Source: Hymenolepis diminuta
Lineage: Eukaryota > Platyhelminthes > Cestoda > Cyclophyllidea > Hymenolepididae
DNA length: 64,000 nucleotides
Assembly (NCBI GenBank): GCA_900708905.1
Contig: CAADRB010000028.1
Coordinates: 124,001 to 188,000 of the forward strand
Reading direction: 5' to 3'
Shown: positions 37,801 through 52,800 of the stretch, one piece after another
Layout: each line of letters begins with the position of its first letter
Position numbering within the stretch: the stretch's first letter is position 1
The notes under the pieces: model-generated
The model's database searches: none
The model's input: only the letters and a program-made list of their open reading frames with translations
What the model was told of the DNA's origin: nothing
Program-made: the position numbers and the translations under genes

Positions 37801-40800
37801 GCGTGAAAACAAATCAAGAGTAATTAACAATAAAAGAAACCTCACTGGCAGTACAGCAATAAGAATGCCTAAAAAGTATGTTATTTCTCTTTATGTCAGC
37901 TTAAAAGTGACATTTTTTGCCAGGAGGAAAAATACACGTAAAAATGACTCGGGCAAAAGTGGGTTCGATGGGAGGCTAAACAACATGACTCGAGGAATGT
38001 TCTATTTTCCTTCTCAATCAATCAACACTGTCTAGTAAGAACTATGCGGTCTGTTACACATCACAAAGGCGCCGACATTCCTTGGTGTTTAATTCGTATG
38101 CTTCAACTGTTTATTCAGATTTTGTAAATAAAGATAAGACTCTTCATCTCCGATCGCCTCACTGATCTTTGTATTCAAATTAGCATTCCTTGTTTATCGA
38201 GATCATAAAGAACATTAATGAGGTTCTTGCCCTTTATAGTGGCAATATTGGATAAAGATAGACAAAATCCGATATAGTAAGTGCCAAAAATAAGTCCAAA
38301 TTAACCCAGACTAAACTAATGCTTTGACATTTCTACAGAAAGTAATCTTATTAGATAGCGATTAAGAGTGGCATTCATAACTCGATGGGGATAATCCATA
38401 ATTATTCGCTTGTAGAGATCAATATCAATCGACATTATTACTCCTTCAAATAAACCCAAGACGAGCATAGTTTAATTTCTCAATACAGCAGTTCGCACAT
38501 TGCCTTTTATTCGGGGCAGCCATCGCAAAGTAGAGATTGTAACTTACACGTGCTGCCAGATAATGTTTACAAAAATAAGTGACCAGGAAAATCACACTAA
38601 ATTCTCTTTGGCATTCTAGCAGAAAGCCAAATTACACGTTTTCGATGCATCTGAATACAATTCCAGAGCATATCACGCGCAGTAGATTTTCGATTATTGG
38701 CCTCTCTCTTTTAGCTCCTAGGAATGAAAAGTCGCCACTGCTTTATGATTATCTTACCAATTATCGCATCTTACAAACCTGAATCCATGTAAGGACTTGT
38801 CCTTACTTAACAAGGAAAACTCTCGTAACCATATAGCAATTCTACCATCTCCGTTATTTACGATAATAGGTCTGAGACAATTGCAGCAGATGCATTACTT
38901 CAGTAATAGCATGACCTTACATTAACTTCGTTCCTCAAAATGCTATTCAATGACGACAGACCAAATTCCTATGTCTGAATAAACTGTTGGTGAAAATTCA
39001 ACTGTCTTTATGAACCCTGCATATAGGGTCTTCATTAACATATGTATAATTTAATCTTATTTCTTTCTAGCCGTAGCCATTTATAGCACCACTTTCAGTC
39101 AATAGTTTTAGATTGTTCAATGCATACATAGCAAAATGATTTATGCGATATACTAGTGAACAAAAAGGTATCAGTTAGGGAGCAAAACTCACTTTCCAGC
39201 GGTAGGTTTCTCTCCAGTGGCAAGTGAATAAGCCGGTGGCGGTGATTCTCCACGCGGTTGGATGATGAGTGGCGGTGAAGTGGCGGTAGCGACGGAGGTG
39301 AAGGGAGCGGCGTTAGAAAGAAGACACTGATGAGCCGGTCCCTTCCAGGCCGTCCCTAAGAGAGTCCCGGAAGACCCCATCAACGGTGGATTCACGTCCA
39401 CAAAAATGGGCGGCTTGATTGCGGCCGGATTAGCGGGCGATGGTCCTTCTGTCACACTCATTCTGAAAAAGAGAGGCGCTGTTTCCTATTTTGCAATTTA
39501 AGCCACAGATACGTCTCGTTTAAGTATGAAAAAAGTTAGGAAATACATAGAATAATAAATTATAATGGATAATAGTGATTATCTACTGGAAAAAGCAGCA
39601 TGAATACGACCATGAAAAAAAAACAAGAGAAAAACTAATTCATTTAAGAGTCCATGTATATGAGGTCAACTTATTTGAAGAAATTCTTGAAACTTGCTTT
39701 CCTCCAATAATCATTTATGCATATTTATGTAATACTACACAAAATGGCCTAACGAAAGCACAACTCTCATTTAAGTCTTTCTCGGGACAATGAAAAAGAG
39801 CCACAGCAGCAAAAACCTAGGAAATAATTAATGAATAGAGAAGAATTTGTGTCAAGGCGAAAAAAGATATGCATAAGATTTTGTATACGATAATTAAAAG
39901 GACACTTCAACTCCTTCATCTGTCAGTTTAGTTGAAAAAATAACAAATTCTGGATTCATATTCAGGTTTCTACAAGAGATAACAAACTGGAAAACTGCCT
40001 GCGATGCAGCCAAGATATGGCCAGCCTTAGTTTCAGAAAAAAGGTAATAAACACAAGCACCTTCATTATTAATTCATAAAACTAGTTATTAAATAGGTTA
40101 TTAACTGGCGGAGCATGATGAGATAATGAGAATCTCAGTTGGCTATTTCTTTCTCTTTATAAAAAAAACAATGTTCGCTTCACCTAAAAAATAACTCTTC
40201 TATTGAACATTTTACACTTTCAACTTCTATTTTACAATTTATTTCCAAGTTCTATATGCAAAAAGTACGCTTTTCAAAAGAATGATCCTATTAGCTATCG
40301 TGATCTCTGTTGCAATTCCTCGTATCTGCTTAATATCTTCTTTTTCAACTGGAATACCTTACCGAGGGGCATTTTGAGTTGCAAGCATATTATACATGTT
40401 ACCAATAAGAATGCTTATGGCAGTCTAGAGGCCGAATTTACCCTTTACTAAGAAAGTGAAAAGGGCGATTTAGGTATTTATAAAACTTCAATTGAAAATG
40501 CGCCAAAGAATAAACCCTTTCAGCAAAAGAAAAAATACGAATCATGAAATGCTATCCTTACTTTGAGTGTAATTTCACTTCCCTCAAATTTATGATGGAC
40601 TAATCATTGTGTTTCAGATTTCTACATTTGAGGCCGACAGGGTAAACATTCCGGTGTATATACGCATTCGGGTGAGTAAAACCTTGCTGTTTAGCCTCCT
40701 GTTGCAAAGAAAAATAAGTTCCTAGAGGAAAAATTTATCTAACTTAGAGTAATTAAAATTTAACCAAAAAAGACCGAAAGCTCCCCATTTGACATTTCGC

Positions 40801-43800
40801 ATCTAAATGGCACTTTTAACCTACATTCTAGCTCAACTTGCATGTACTCTAAGCGTATAAGAGAAGAAGGTTAGGCGGATTGAAAAGGGCAACACATCAA
40901 AAAAGAAGAGTTTCTATCCGACTTCCCCTCCTATATGCACCACCAAGGTAAAAAATTGAATGACTCAGTTGCTACCGCTACAAACAGTGATATTGTTGAT
41001 GCTAACACAGCTTCTGTAAACGAGACCGCATCAGTGTATGACTGAGTCAGCCGTCAGATAACTAGCTAGTTAGTTGACTATTAACAGTTGGCCAGCCAAC
41101 TGGAAGATATTACCAAAACGACCACCTCGATGACCACACATCAGTTATATATAGGCGTGCCTGTTGACTTATAGGCGTGTTGACTGAGAGCAGTAATAGA
41201 AAAAGAAATATTCAACCGGCACCGCCTAAGGGAGATGAAACTGAGATTTGAGGCGGTAAACAATCTGTAAGAAACAAAAAACAGAAGCCACTGTCTAGTT
41301 TGTGAAAGTAATAATTCTCCAGAATAAGGTATAAAGAAAAAGTGTAAATTTCTTCGACCAAGTTTCAGTTAGAACTATGTTAAGTAAAAGGGAAAGTGAA
41401 AATTTAGACAAAAATGATAGCTATTGTTCGCTGGTGAAAATTGCACTAAAAACATATAAACGAGCCTACAATTCATCAAGGGCAATAAAAATCTAATCTG
41501 CCGAGTGGATCAGATAGCCGAGTAAGTCAACACTTCACTTTAAAGGCGAATTGAACGATAGAATTGTCTGACTCGTGTAGATTAAGTAATTCAAAATAAG
41601 CACTTGAGATTCTAACATTATTAAACAATAATCTCACATCACTGAGAAGAATAAACATTTTCAAATGAAAAAGTAAACTTTACCCGATAGAAATATCACT
41701 TCAAGAGAGTAAACATATGTCTTGAACAGCTTAAGTAATATCAACCAATGATTCTTAAGCAATGAAGAAAAGCAGATATTAATAACATCCCTGCTAAATG
41801 AAGTGAAAGTGTGCTTCCAGATGGATGATTTCGATCAATCTGCACCCGTTTAAATTGTTCGTCGAATAAATTCAACTCGAACCATACATCTTAAACTTTA
41901 CCGTCGTCAAAATTTTCCACACCTACTTTCCTAAAGATTATACATTATTTTATGCTAACAGTCCCATGGCCATAAACTTTAAATGACATTTTATCAGTAA
42001 CTGGATCAATTAGGCTTGTATCCTCCAATTCCTTCTAGGTTACGATTTCGTCACACGCCTTCAGAATTTGCATTATGAAGGCCTTTTTAAGCATTAAAAA
42101 GAGACCGATTGTTGCTCATCCACTTATCTGGAAAAGCGAACAGTTTGGAGAGCGTGACTCGTTAAGGAGATGCTTTGACTCCCACTTCGTAGGTGGTCTA
42201 TTGGAATATCAATTAGAAACAACTACAAATAAAATGAGGCCCGAGATCTAGTCAGTGGGAATTCTGTCATTCACCAAAGGCATCTGCGTAAACATATTTC
42301 GACATTGTATTAGTACAACCGGGATTTAATCTTCAATCCAGCTTGGGCCCTAATATTAAACAGGCTGTTCTTTAGCACTACCTCGGGTTGAAAAAAAGGA
42401 TAACATCAATAAAATGAGTCATTTAGAGCATATCCGCTAAAAAATCCTTCATTTTGTTCTGAGATATTTGCACATCTTTCATATTAACCGTTTCATTTAC
42501 TCTGGATTTTGCACAAACTGCCATTTCACTTACCATACATTAAATCGATTGCACTTTATGCAAGATATACTTGGAAATTTAATATTCGGCTACCATCCCA
42601 TTGATTCTTAGCAAAAAAAATACTGCATATTTCTATCCATCTCTCAAGAACAGTCATTTCAAAAAATTTCCAGTTCAAATTTCATTTAGAAGACAGACTT
42701 CCAGGCAAAATATGACTGATGGAGGAACAGCGGTCAACGTTCATGTCCGCCAAGTCAGGGGTCACGAAATCAACCCCCATCAGTGTATATCCAAGATGTC
42801 GATGGCCGATTGCACCAGTTAATTCTGAGTAATAATAGTGGTAGAATGACAGTTTCTCATAAGAACAGCTCCAGAATACCTTCTCTTAGCTCAATTCAAA
42901 TGCTGTTAACTTCTGTTGTTAACACTTCTCTTAACGGAATTAGGAATTCTATAGTTGAAATGGTCCATGAATTGACTCCACGTAACCCAGCGAGAACAGA
43001 CACTTGACAATAAATCGCCTAAGCGTGAGTGGGTAAATAAATGGGTGAGACGTAAGAGGAGTGAAACAGTAAAGATGGGATAATTTGGTCGCGTCACATA
43101 AAATCTTCAAGACGACGAGATGGCTTACAGCTATAAAAATTGAGACATTTGTGTACGAAGAGATGAGTCATTAGCAAATATGAGGCAAGCGGCGGGCGGA
43201 TTTCCCTAATGGTTTCAAATTACGGCGACATTGGCCTAAATAGTCATCTGATTTCATATCTGCTTCTAAATGACATTTACGACAGTTTGGTGCGAATTTT
43301 ATGATAAGACAAACTTCAGGATTATGGTCAGGTATAAAATTTGAATACGAAAATTAAGAACCGATATAGTCGATCTAAACCCTTACAATGACAATTTTAA
43401 CTGCTAGTTCCGCAAATTGTATTGCTTCATTCAGTTTTTTCAGCAATCAAATCATAGTTTAGTCAGTACTTTGATGTGAACATTTGAAGACTTGCAGAGG
43501 AAAGGGAACTATAATTAGGTATGGTGCGAGAGAAGTTTCCATCAACACGTTCACATTTGCGTTCATCCAGAGAGAAAAAAAAGGGCAATAGGAAGGTTTT
43601 TGATTAGAAGAGATGCATGATTTAACTGTACTTGATCACGTTTTCTGTTTGAAGAATCGGGCTGCTTGGAAGATAATTTATTGATCAGGGTAGACTAACC
43701 TAAAACTCTAAGTTAAAACCAAGCTATTCCTCTATAATGAGAAACTCTCATTTTACCGCCCTTCGCATGACCGGTACACTCCGTTCATTGGATTCGCTCC

Positions 43801-46800
43801 CATGTGTACCGATCGCATGACCTCCAACCCGACAACCATGCTGACCACATAATCGTCCAGCATTAGCATTTAATTAAAAAAAACTGTACCTATTTGGATG
43901 CGTGAGAACTGAAACAACGAGTCAGTCAGCGAGAAATTACCACACGATTCTCTAGACAAATTGATAAATGCGTCAACGTCTGAATACAACTAGTTAGTTA
44001 ATGCAAAGTCCGATACACAAAGGGGTACTATTCAAACACTTGACAAACTTAACACACCACATGCTTTTGGAGGAGGGATGATTCACATGAGCTAGACACA
44101 AGGAATTCACAAAACATTTAAGCTTATATATTTGTGGAGGGCATTTAAGCATTCAGACAGCGTGCGTTATGTTGACGACTAAGAGAGTATAGCGTTTGGT
44201 ACCAATAGACATATCCCAGTAGTCAACATATAGCATTTCTATCATCATGATAAAGAAAAGTATCCGTGTGGGCGGGCGACTGTTTAAAGACTCTTAATTG
44301 ATACACTTACACAAGGTTTACTATTGACCGACCAACCGATGGGGTAAAGCAAATCATCTGATTTGATTATTCGTCATACTCTTGAGATTCGACAAGGTTC
44401 AGACGAGGTAAGAGCAGGATTCAAACAATGTGCACGTTTGAAAAGAGGTCGCGGGATCGTTATTCATCAGTTTGCACTTACTAAACGACATGACTAACCT
44501 TATGGTTATAACTGATCGTCAGAGAAGAAGAATGCAAGTTTCTAATCATGAGGACTCCAAGATGAAACTCCCCCGCCTAAGATAAGTATTAAAAATAGAG
44601 GAATAAAAAAGCCCTAGCTCCAATCGCTGAAACTCCGGCACCAAACTAGTGAGTTGGGCAACTATAGATACTTGATACCCGGAATAAATAATCCAACTCG
44701 CCTTATTAGAGGCCAAACTCGTTAATATGTACAACAATCTGCTTGTCCAATGCCTACTGAAAGCGGAAGAGGCGATCTGAACAATTATATGCTCTTAATC
44801 AGACGACGATCAGACGGCCTTTTTTCCACTTTCTTGATAAAAAAGGAACAATCATACGGTGCGAAAAGTCAGCAACTTGAAGTAAACAGGGGAGAAAACA
44901 AGATGAGGTGATAATAGTAGTTATTAAGTAGGTATAGGAAAGGCTTCTTTGAACTGTGGACCTTGAACCTGAGGGAACAAAGAAAAATTGCCTTTACTTT
45001 CTGGATAGGCAAACGAATTTGTGGACAGTAAGTTTAGCTTGATAGCTATACAGAAACAGAAAAAAATTATAGAGGAACAATCTTTGACATTACCGAGGTT
45101 ATTGATAAAGCCAGATACGGGTTTTTGAACGGACGCATGCAGATATTGTTTCCACACGTTTCCCAAAGAGAGCTTACGTTATTAAAGCAGATTAAGAATA
45201 TTTGTTCAAAGGCCAAATAATGATTAAAGTACAAAGCGAAATTCATTTCCTTAGCTGGAACTGATATGTCTTTCCTTAATATCATAAGAGATTAAAAAAT
45301 ATTTTTCAATCTAATACTTGAAATTACAAAGATCGGAGACCATTTGTGACTTCCAAACGCAGTTCTGAATGAAATGAGACTCCCTAATAAAAACTCACTA
45401 AAGTATTCCTATGAAGACTGGTTTCAAACATACACTAATTTCTCTCAGCCAAATATTCAAAAATAAGTTCTATCGCACGTTTGAATCTCGATGGAATTGG
45501 AAGCCATAAATTTAAATTCCAGTAAAGTCCGGAACTATCAACTATACCGGGACTGGAGTTGGCAAATAAATTTTAATTACGCTAGCATAAGTGGATGCGG
45601 TGGGATGAACAAACCTTGCAGTCGAATTTGAAAGCACAGCATAGACGACATCAGTTTTGGCACCGGAACGATTTGGTGGTTGTGGATCGAAGAATCTAGC
45701 AAGCGCCACCTGATGATGTGCCTTGGTGGTGAAATGAGGGTTCCAGGAGACCACCGGTGGTGGTGGTGATTGATGAGGTCCAGGTAGAGCCACAAAAGCT
45801 GCTTGAGGAATCGATGCAGTGGCCTAAAGTAATATGAGGAGAAATTTGTTACAAATAGTCCAGTCCAACAATGATACATGTGACAAGTGTACCAACCCTA
45901 TTTTCTACCCATGTTTAACTGTTGGGCTGATTCGATTATCGATCTAACCCCAATCACTCATCCCTTGGCCGTTGAGCAGTTATATAACAACCAATTTTTC
46001 AGCTTCACTTAGTTAATTAAATAAAACTTCGGCTTGCTTGTTTCAAGGATGCCATTATTCTGTTCATTTTAATCATAAATAATCAAGCACAGTTTCCGTT
46101 TCCTTCTTATCTTGCTTAATATGTCTTGCAATAAAAATAAGAGGTCGCAAGGTCGCTATACATACAGAGATTAGAAATGATCAACCACGATTGTTGGTAT
46201 CAATTAATCGAGGTGTTTGAATGCGAATTTCTCATGACAGAGACTTCTGAATGTAATCTTCTATCCTTTAGCGGTATGGGAGATTATCATTTCTCTTAAT
46301 AATTGAGCAGATGGATCATCGCTTACATCCGGGGCAAGTGAAAAAGAACGATTCGGTCCGAATTATTCACGAACCACTGATCCCCCAGAGTACCTATCTT
46401 CTCTAATATTTATGAGCCAAAAAGGATTAAATCGACAATTTGGCTCTTATAAAAATTATGTCTATCGTATTACTTACAATATAATTACCAATAGAACATC
46501 CGAGAAATGCAAACTAATAAAGGGATGAATGCATGAAAATAACATTCAGATTAATGATTAGCAATACTCCGAATTCTTATGTACTTGAGTTCATGGCTTA
46601 GATAGAACTATAAACTTCAATTACACTCACAAACTAGTGTCCTGTTAATTACATCAAAGTATCGCTTAAAAGGAGATTAAAGCATGCAAAATTCCCATAC
46701 TATTCCTGCTTTAAAATAATGATGTATTATTAGATTTATGAACACTTAATGTTTTATATTGTAATTGATGAAATTATTTTCAATAGTCAGTTATACGCAA

Positions 46801-49800
46801 TCTGTGAGTTCCAAGAACCTCATAACCCTTTCGAAATAAGCCATTACTAATTTTACTGTTATTTACGCTGACGGATCCCTATTGTAGTGCCATACACTAG
46901 TTTTGTTTGTTTTGATTTAGTTGCTACAATTTCTTACTATCTTCATTTCTTAAATGGTATTTATTATGCATTACCTCAGTGTTGTGTCCGTCATAATCAG
47001 ACTCTTATCAGACCATTATCCAGGTGGCCATTATCTGTAGGTGTAAACTAGAAGCCGCTATTTTCTCAACGTCATAGTTAGTAGTTACCCCGTCATTTCA
47101 ACCACATGTGATTAACTAGTACTCTATTACCCTGCCTAGAATGCTCACTATACAATTAAAAAGAAAATTTCAACTTGACTAGTCCAGAATCCATACGACA
47201 GATCACGAACACGTAGAGGATTACACTCATTAAGCTTCAGTATTCCTTTAAAAGTCACGGCTGGAAGTTCTCATGCTAAAAAGGAATCTGAAACGGACTT
47301 TAACCCCGCTCATCACATCCGGGGAAAGAATGCGTGTCCACTAATTAGAGCAAAATTGTTAATGGTGAGAGACATTGAGCATGACACACCGAAATGTAAT
47401 GGCAACACTTGCTAGCTAGGGTCATAAAATCCTTCTCTCTCTTCAATCTCCCGATTAGGCCACCTAAAGCGTTAGAGCCGTCGTCGTTACAACTGAGTAC
47501 TGTACGCCTTTCATGCCTCATCAACGATGTAATCATGTCCCCAGTTTAGTCAGATAGTTTAACGCCATCGTTGTAAGTAGTCGTGTCATTTCAGCATATT
47601 TACTGATGTTAAGAGAACTTTGGTAAGAGATGGATTTTTTAAATATATGTAAGATTATTTTTACAACCCACAGCAAGTCTTATTTCATTAACTCTATTTT
47701 TGGATTGTACATGTTGGGTGGTTCACGCCCCAGAATTTAAGTTCCATGATTCGTCACTCAGATTATTGAGTAAGTTCTCGTTCAGGATATCTGGCGTTTA
47801 TTGACCAGTTGTTTAAATTTTTATAGTCGGTATTGCCATTTTAATTCGTCTTTTTTGGTCCAAAGGTTGAGAAGTTAGAATGACATAAGCTAAACAGCTA
47901 ACATGATCTAAATATATTACATAGTTAAAATCGGTTTTAAGTGTTATCCTAATTGGTCTAAAATCGGACCAATTGATTTTACTGCAGTGGAAAGTCCAAA
48001 TAAAACTCATTGCAATAGGAGCGTCCCATATAACGTCTGAATTCAGACGTTGTGTACTTTACGGTTTGGTATTGGCGGGGGTGTACGCATTCATTCGGAC
48101 TATTTTAGTCATAAATTTAGCCAAACACGTATTCAGTCTACTATCTTGATTCATAGACTAATTAAGTGAATTTTTTTAGTTAATTAATTATCTAATAAGA
48201 AGGAGATTAGTGGGATTACGAACTAAATCGATGGTACCATTTTACTCATGTCATGCCCCAGCACACATTATTTTTTTACAGAAATATCATTCTAAGTTTA
48301 AATTAAGTCATTTCCTTTTCGCTGTCGCCGCATTTTTACAATTAAATAGATTTGAGTTAGACAATACTAAGATCCTATTCTACTTGCACTTGTGACCATA
48401 TCTAAAGTGTTGCTTTGAGTGCAAATTCACTTTTTAAAAAGTCAAATGAAATATGCAATGTATCCTAGCCATAGACCTTGGTAAAGGGATTTCTGTTTAG
48501 CAAATAATGTTGGAAGCAAAACATCTTAAAAAGACAGTAGAGATAGAGAATCCAGTCATTTGCTTATGAAGATTCACGAAACCAATCTCTTAAAGTAAGG
48601 ATTGGTTGGGAAAAAATGAGGGAAGAAATTATTCCTATCATTTAAAATGGATTATCTCATTTCCCATCTCAATTACCCTGAATCCAGACCAGCACTAAAG
48701 AATGCTGACTAGGACATATCTTTGAATTCAAGTATTAGTTTGGTGTAGTTATCCAATTTAACCGCGGCGTATCGAAATCGTGTCATCTAACTCGTTAGAC
48801 GGTCTCTATATCACTCACTGTAACCCCAACTAGAATTACCAAGCCAGTGTAATTTTGAAGAACTTTCAGTTTCCTTAACCTCAAAAAAAAGGATAGGAAA
48901 CTTTTAATAGGCAGTCCGCGTGCACGTGTATACCAGATGACCTCTCCAGGTTAGGATGCCGATGTCTTGACGGCGTGCATTCCTGACCTCTTCTCCCCAA
49001 AGATGAGGACATCATTAATGTCTCTCACCTAATAACTCCCAAAGAGCATTTCTCTTTACTTTGCCCTTACTTTTGCAAAGATTTTAAATTAAAATGCTAA
49101 AGCATACCTAAGTTATAACTTTCACCATAGTGACTGAAAGCCATAAATCACAAATGCGTACCTTAGACTAATACGTCTAATTATGTCGTGAGGCGCTTGG
49201 GGCAGTTTATAGTTTTATTTGGAGGGAGCGTCTTCTGAAAGTTCAAAACAAATGCCTAAAGCCGCCTTTTCTTCATCGGAAATAAAGGGCACTTTATTCT
49301 ATAAGAAGAGAACAAAAAAATTCGAGATTAGCTACAGAAGAGATATTATAAATCTGGACTATTACTATTACGATACAAAAAGTTTCGAAATTTATAATTA
49401 TGGAAAGCAACTGAAATTGGTTAACAGAATGTCCAATATAAAATAAAGGGAGAGGATCAAAAAGATACAGAGAGCAAAGCCAAGGTATCAAAGAGTTTAA
49501 CTTCATTCAATTTTTAGATTCGGGTTATACAATATATACTAAATAGGTACCTTACGCCCCAAAATCTCAAATTGCACGATTTGTCCCCTCGATTGCAGCA
49601 AATGCTTATTAACCTTTTTAATTAAGAAGTAGGTCTTGACGCTTCAATTCGTTTCTTAGTATTCAGTAGCCCACACTCTTAACATAGCAGTGTTGAGACA
49701 GCTAAAAAAATTATAAATTAGTAGAGCTTCGTAAGCTGTGTTTAATATTAATACATATTTTCTATGGAATTCGTAACACTAATTAAATTATTCCCTCCCA

Positions 49801-52800
49801 TTCTGGCTCCTAATATAGCCGACCAAGCAATGGACAAATGTGTATTCTAACACTTCGGATTAATGTACAATTACGGCTAAGAGAAAATCATTTACTTTAA
49901 TTTATGCAAATATTTGAAATGGTGAAAACAATAATCATCAACAGCGACATGATAGATTTTCGAATATCATGCTTTTTTAATCCTAAATTGGTGGTGGGGA
50001 AATTTAAAATATGCCGGTTGTGTATAATTATTGGAAGATTAAGAATGACAGTTAATGAAGAAGTCGATTCTTCATTTAATGCTTGCGCTAAGAGATACAA
50101 ACTGTGTTGTACATTAGGCTTAAGCAATAGCTTATGAATCCCTAAATTAAAAGGAGAGTGTAATTCTGTTTGTGTAAAGAAAATAATCACAAAAACACGA
50201 TAACGACCGTCAATAGAAATGAATGTCATGATACGAATGTGTCCTTCATCCTTGTCACGTCTATGATATCTACACAATATGCTCCCGTTTCTGTATTTTC
50301 TAGGAACTAAGTTAGTAAAATCTCAAGAAAAATGAACCCCAATCACTGGTCGACGAATTCACTGCTGAATGTCCCGTCTACTGGTTGTTCAGATAGCGAA
50401 ATGATTACTCTAAAGGTCACATTAACCTTTAAAACATGCGAAGACAAAAAACGAACAAACCCGATGTTGTTTTTATGTAAACGACAGAGGAGGGAAGGCA
50501 TTTGTGGGAAAAGTGCAACACAGGAAAAAGAATTAATGTCAACCTTGACCTGAATCACCAACGCATAGAGAAAAAAAGATATGACAAGAAGGGCAAACAA
50601 AATTGTTGACACTTAGGCAAAGAGCCGAACTTTTGCTGCTGCTGTAGTATTAAATGGAAAATGGCACATTAAGTTCACTTCCTAATTATAAAATCTTTCG
50701 TATCATCTAGTTATTTGACTAAGGGTAAGGCCCTTTCCATATAGCCAATTGGGCCGTCAGTGTCATATCTACAAAGGATTCTTCCGATGTGAGGCAAACA
50801 TGATGCTTTTCCAAACTCTTAGTTCTACTTTGAACGATGTAAACTCCATTTAGCGCATAAATTGATTGTCCAATGATTTTGGCGTGAACATAAGTGCAAC
50901 TCTGAAGGCTAATCAGCCACCAATTAAATAAGAAACGGTCTAAATTCGGAATACGTGGACTGTTAATAAGACAGTAATGATCGAAATCGATTGAGCAACC
51001 AATCATATGATTGGTATCATATTTACCAGTATAGAAAGTGCTTTTCAACACTCATTTGGAGAAGGAGAAGTATTAAACAATTTCTCTAAGGACCAGCATC
51101 AACCAGAACTGACAACCATTTAATCAGTGAATGTTTTCCATTTCCTAATGCTTCTTAAGGTTAGTTAAGACGTCGTCTTTCAAAATGTCAATCTCTGATA
51201 AATTGAGATAAAGCGCTCAAATAATGATGCTCTATGATTGATGATAGATTATGATACAACTATAGTATGGCTTAAAGTCAGCTCATTAATCCATTAAAAT
51301 ATATCACTTGAACAAAAGCGAAAACTCACTTGTTCATAAGATGGCAGAGCAGCCTTAGTGGCCGAAGGTATCTGTGTGAACGGTAACGATTGGGGAAGAT
51401 GGTACAACAACATAGCCGACGGATGAGCCACAGACGGTAGTGGCTGATACATAAGCGGAGACGACGGCTGTTGCTGTGGCGGAGGGGAAATGATTTCCCT
51501 GTCCTTTGTCACTTGCCCAGTTCCCCTACTGCTGATGCCGCTGCGACAACAACTACTCAGCATCAAGTTCCCCGCTCTCCAGCCATGTCGCAGTCGCCCT
51601 TGTCGAAATATCATGACCCTTCTCACACTTCGTCTCCTTCTCCTTCCAGCAAACGAACTACCTTCTTCTTCATACTCTTCAGCAGTAAACCTAGCTCCTT
51701 TCTCACTATCCATGTTTCCATGGCAGTAGAGGTCTGAAGGGACAGACCTAGAAGAAGAGGAGTTCTCTGAAGCAGATCCAAGAACACGACGGCCACCATC
51801 GGCTAAAGGCGCGGAAACCTCATCCATGAAAGAGCCAGGTCTTCGAAGGTGTTCCGTGTAGCGATAGAGATGTTGTCGACGCCTGTATCTGCGATGACGA
51901 CGGCAGTTGAGAATGGTGAGTAGGGGGAGGCAGAAAACAGAACCGTCCATGCCCGGAGATGAGACTGATGTAGAGATGTTTGAGGAGGACGTGGAGGTGG
52001 AAGAGAGTGAGAAGGCGGAATTGACTTCGCTGGTGGTAGCTGAACAGGATTCAATGTCTTCGTCTGTGAGGGAGAGCCCACAGGCTATGAGAATGTTCTG
52101 TTTGCACAGAGGACAGCTACGGTGTTTCAGTAGCCATGGATCGATACAGGCGCGGTGGTACATATGTCTTAAAGAGTAAAATTGTGAGAAGTTCTTTATG
52201 TAAAACAGTCAAGTATCAAGGGCCTAAATTGTTTGACCAACTTTCTTTAGAAACTCCACAAGAAAAAATTTATTTATTTCAAATCTCGATGGGGTATTAC
52301 AAATCCTAAACAATTCAACAAAACTGTCTTATTGAAATAATCAGATATTCAACCGTAAATAGTCGTCTTCATAAATTCGAAGGGAAAAATTAAGATTAGA
52401 TAAAAACGTCAATAGCACGTTGGTCAACGTGCACGTCCGCCAAGTCAGGGATTATGATATCAATACCCATCGGCGCACATCCATTAGTGTGAGTGACCGA
52501 CTACCTTGGTTAATTCTGGTCAACAAGAGAGGTGATAGAAAGCGAATTTCTCTTAAGAGAACAAATATAATTTAAAATCTTACTGTTACAATAAGCATGG
52601 ATATATTTCTCTCTAAAAAAAGTGGAGTGAATGAATCAGCTACACTGAAATTGTATAACATTTGGACAATAAAAAAAGTTTTAAACTGAATGTAGTTATG
52701 AAAAAAGGGGATAGGAGCATTCCTATCTCTACACTCTCTGTCACCTGTCACCGAACACACCGCGGCAGCATCCTAACATGGCATTATAGTACATAAATAA

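Larger units (their letters stand above)
39463..45614 (-). other. RING-gene intron 4 (6.2 kb)
   Basis: Donor GTTTGT (weaker than the others), acceptor TTTTTCAG. It contains a short tandem duplication at 41150-41186, copy 1 of dispersed repeat family 2 (42731-42868) and a small inverted pair GGTACAC/GTGTACC near 43770-43810. No nested gene supported. Confidence 0.65.

Noticed and set aside
45577..45879. 100-codon minus frame at RING exon 4
   Set aside because: Wrong frame; the phase from exon 51330-52167 and into 39462 requires the other frame.
51471..52179. Plus-strand frames opposite RING exon 3
   Set aside because: Antisense shadows of the Ser-rich coding exon that begins with the second half of the RING domain.
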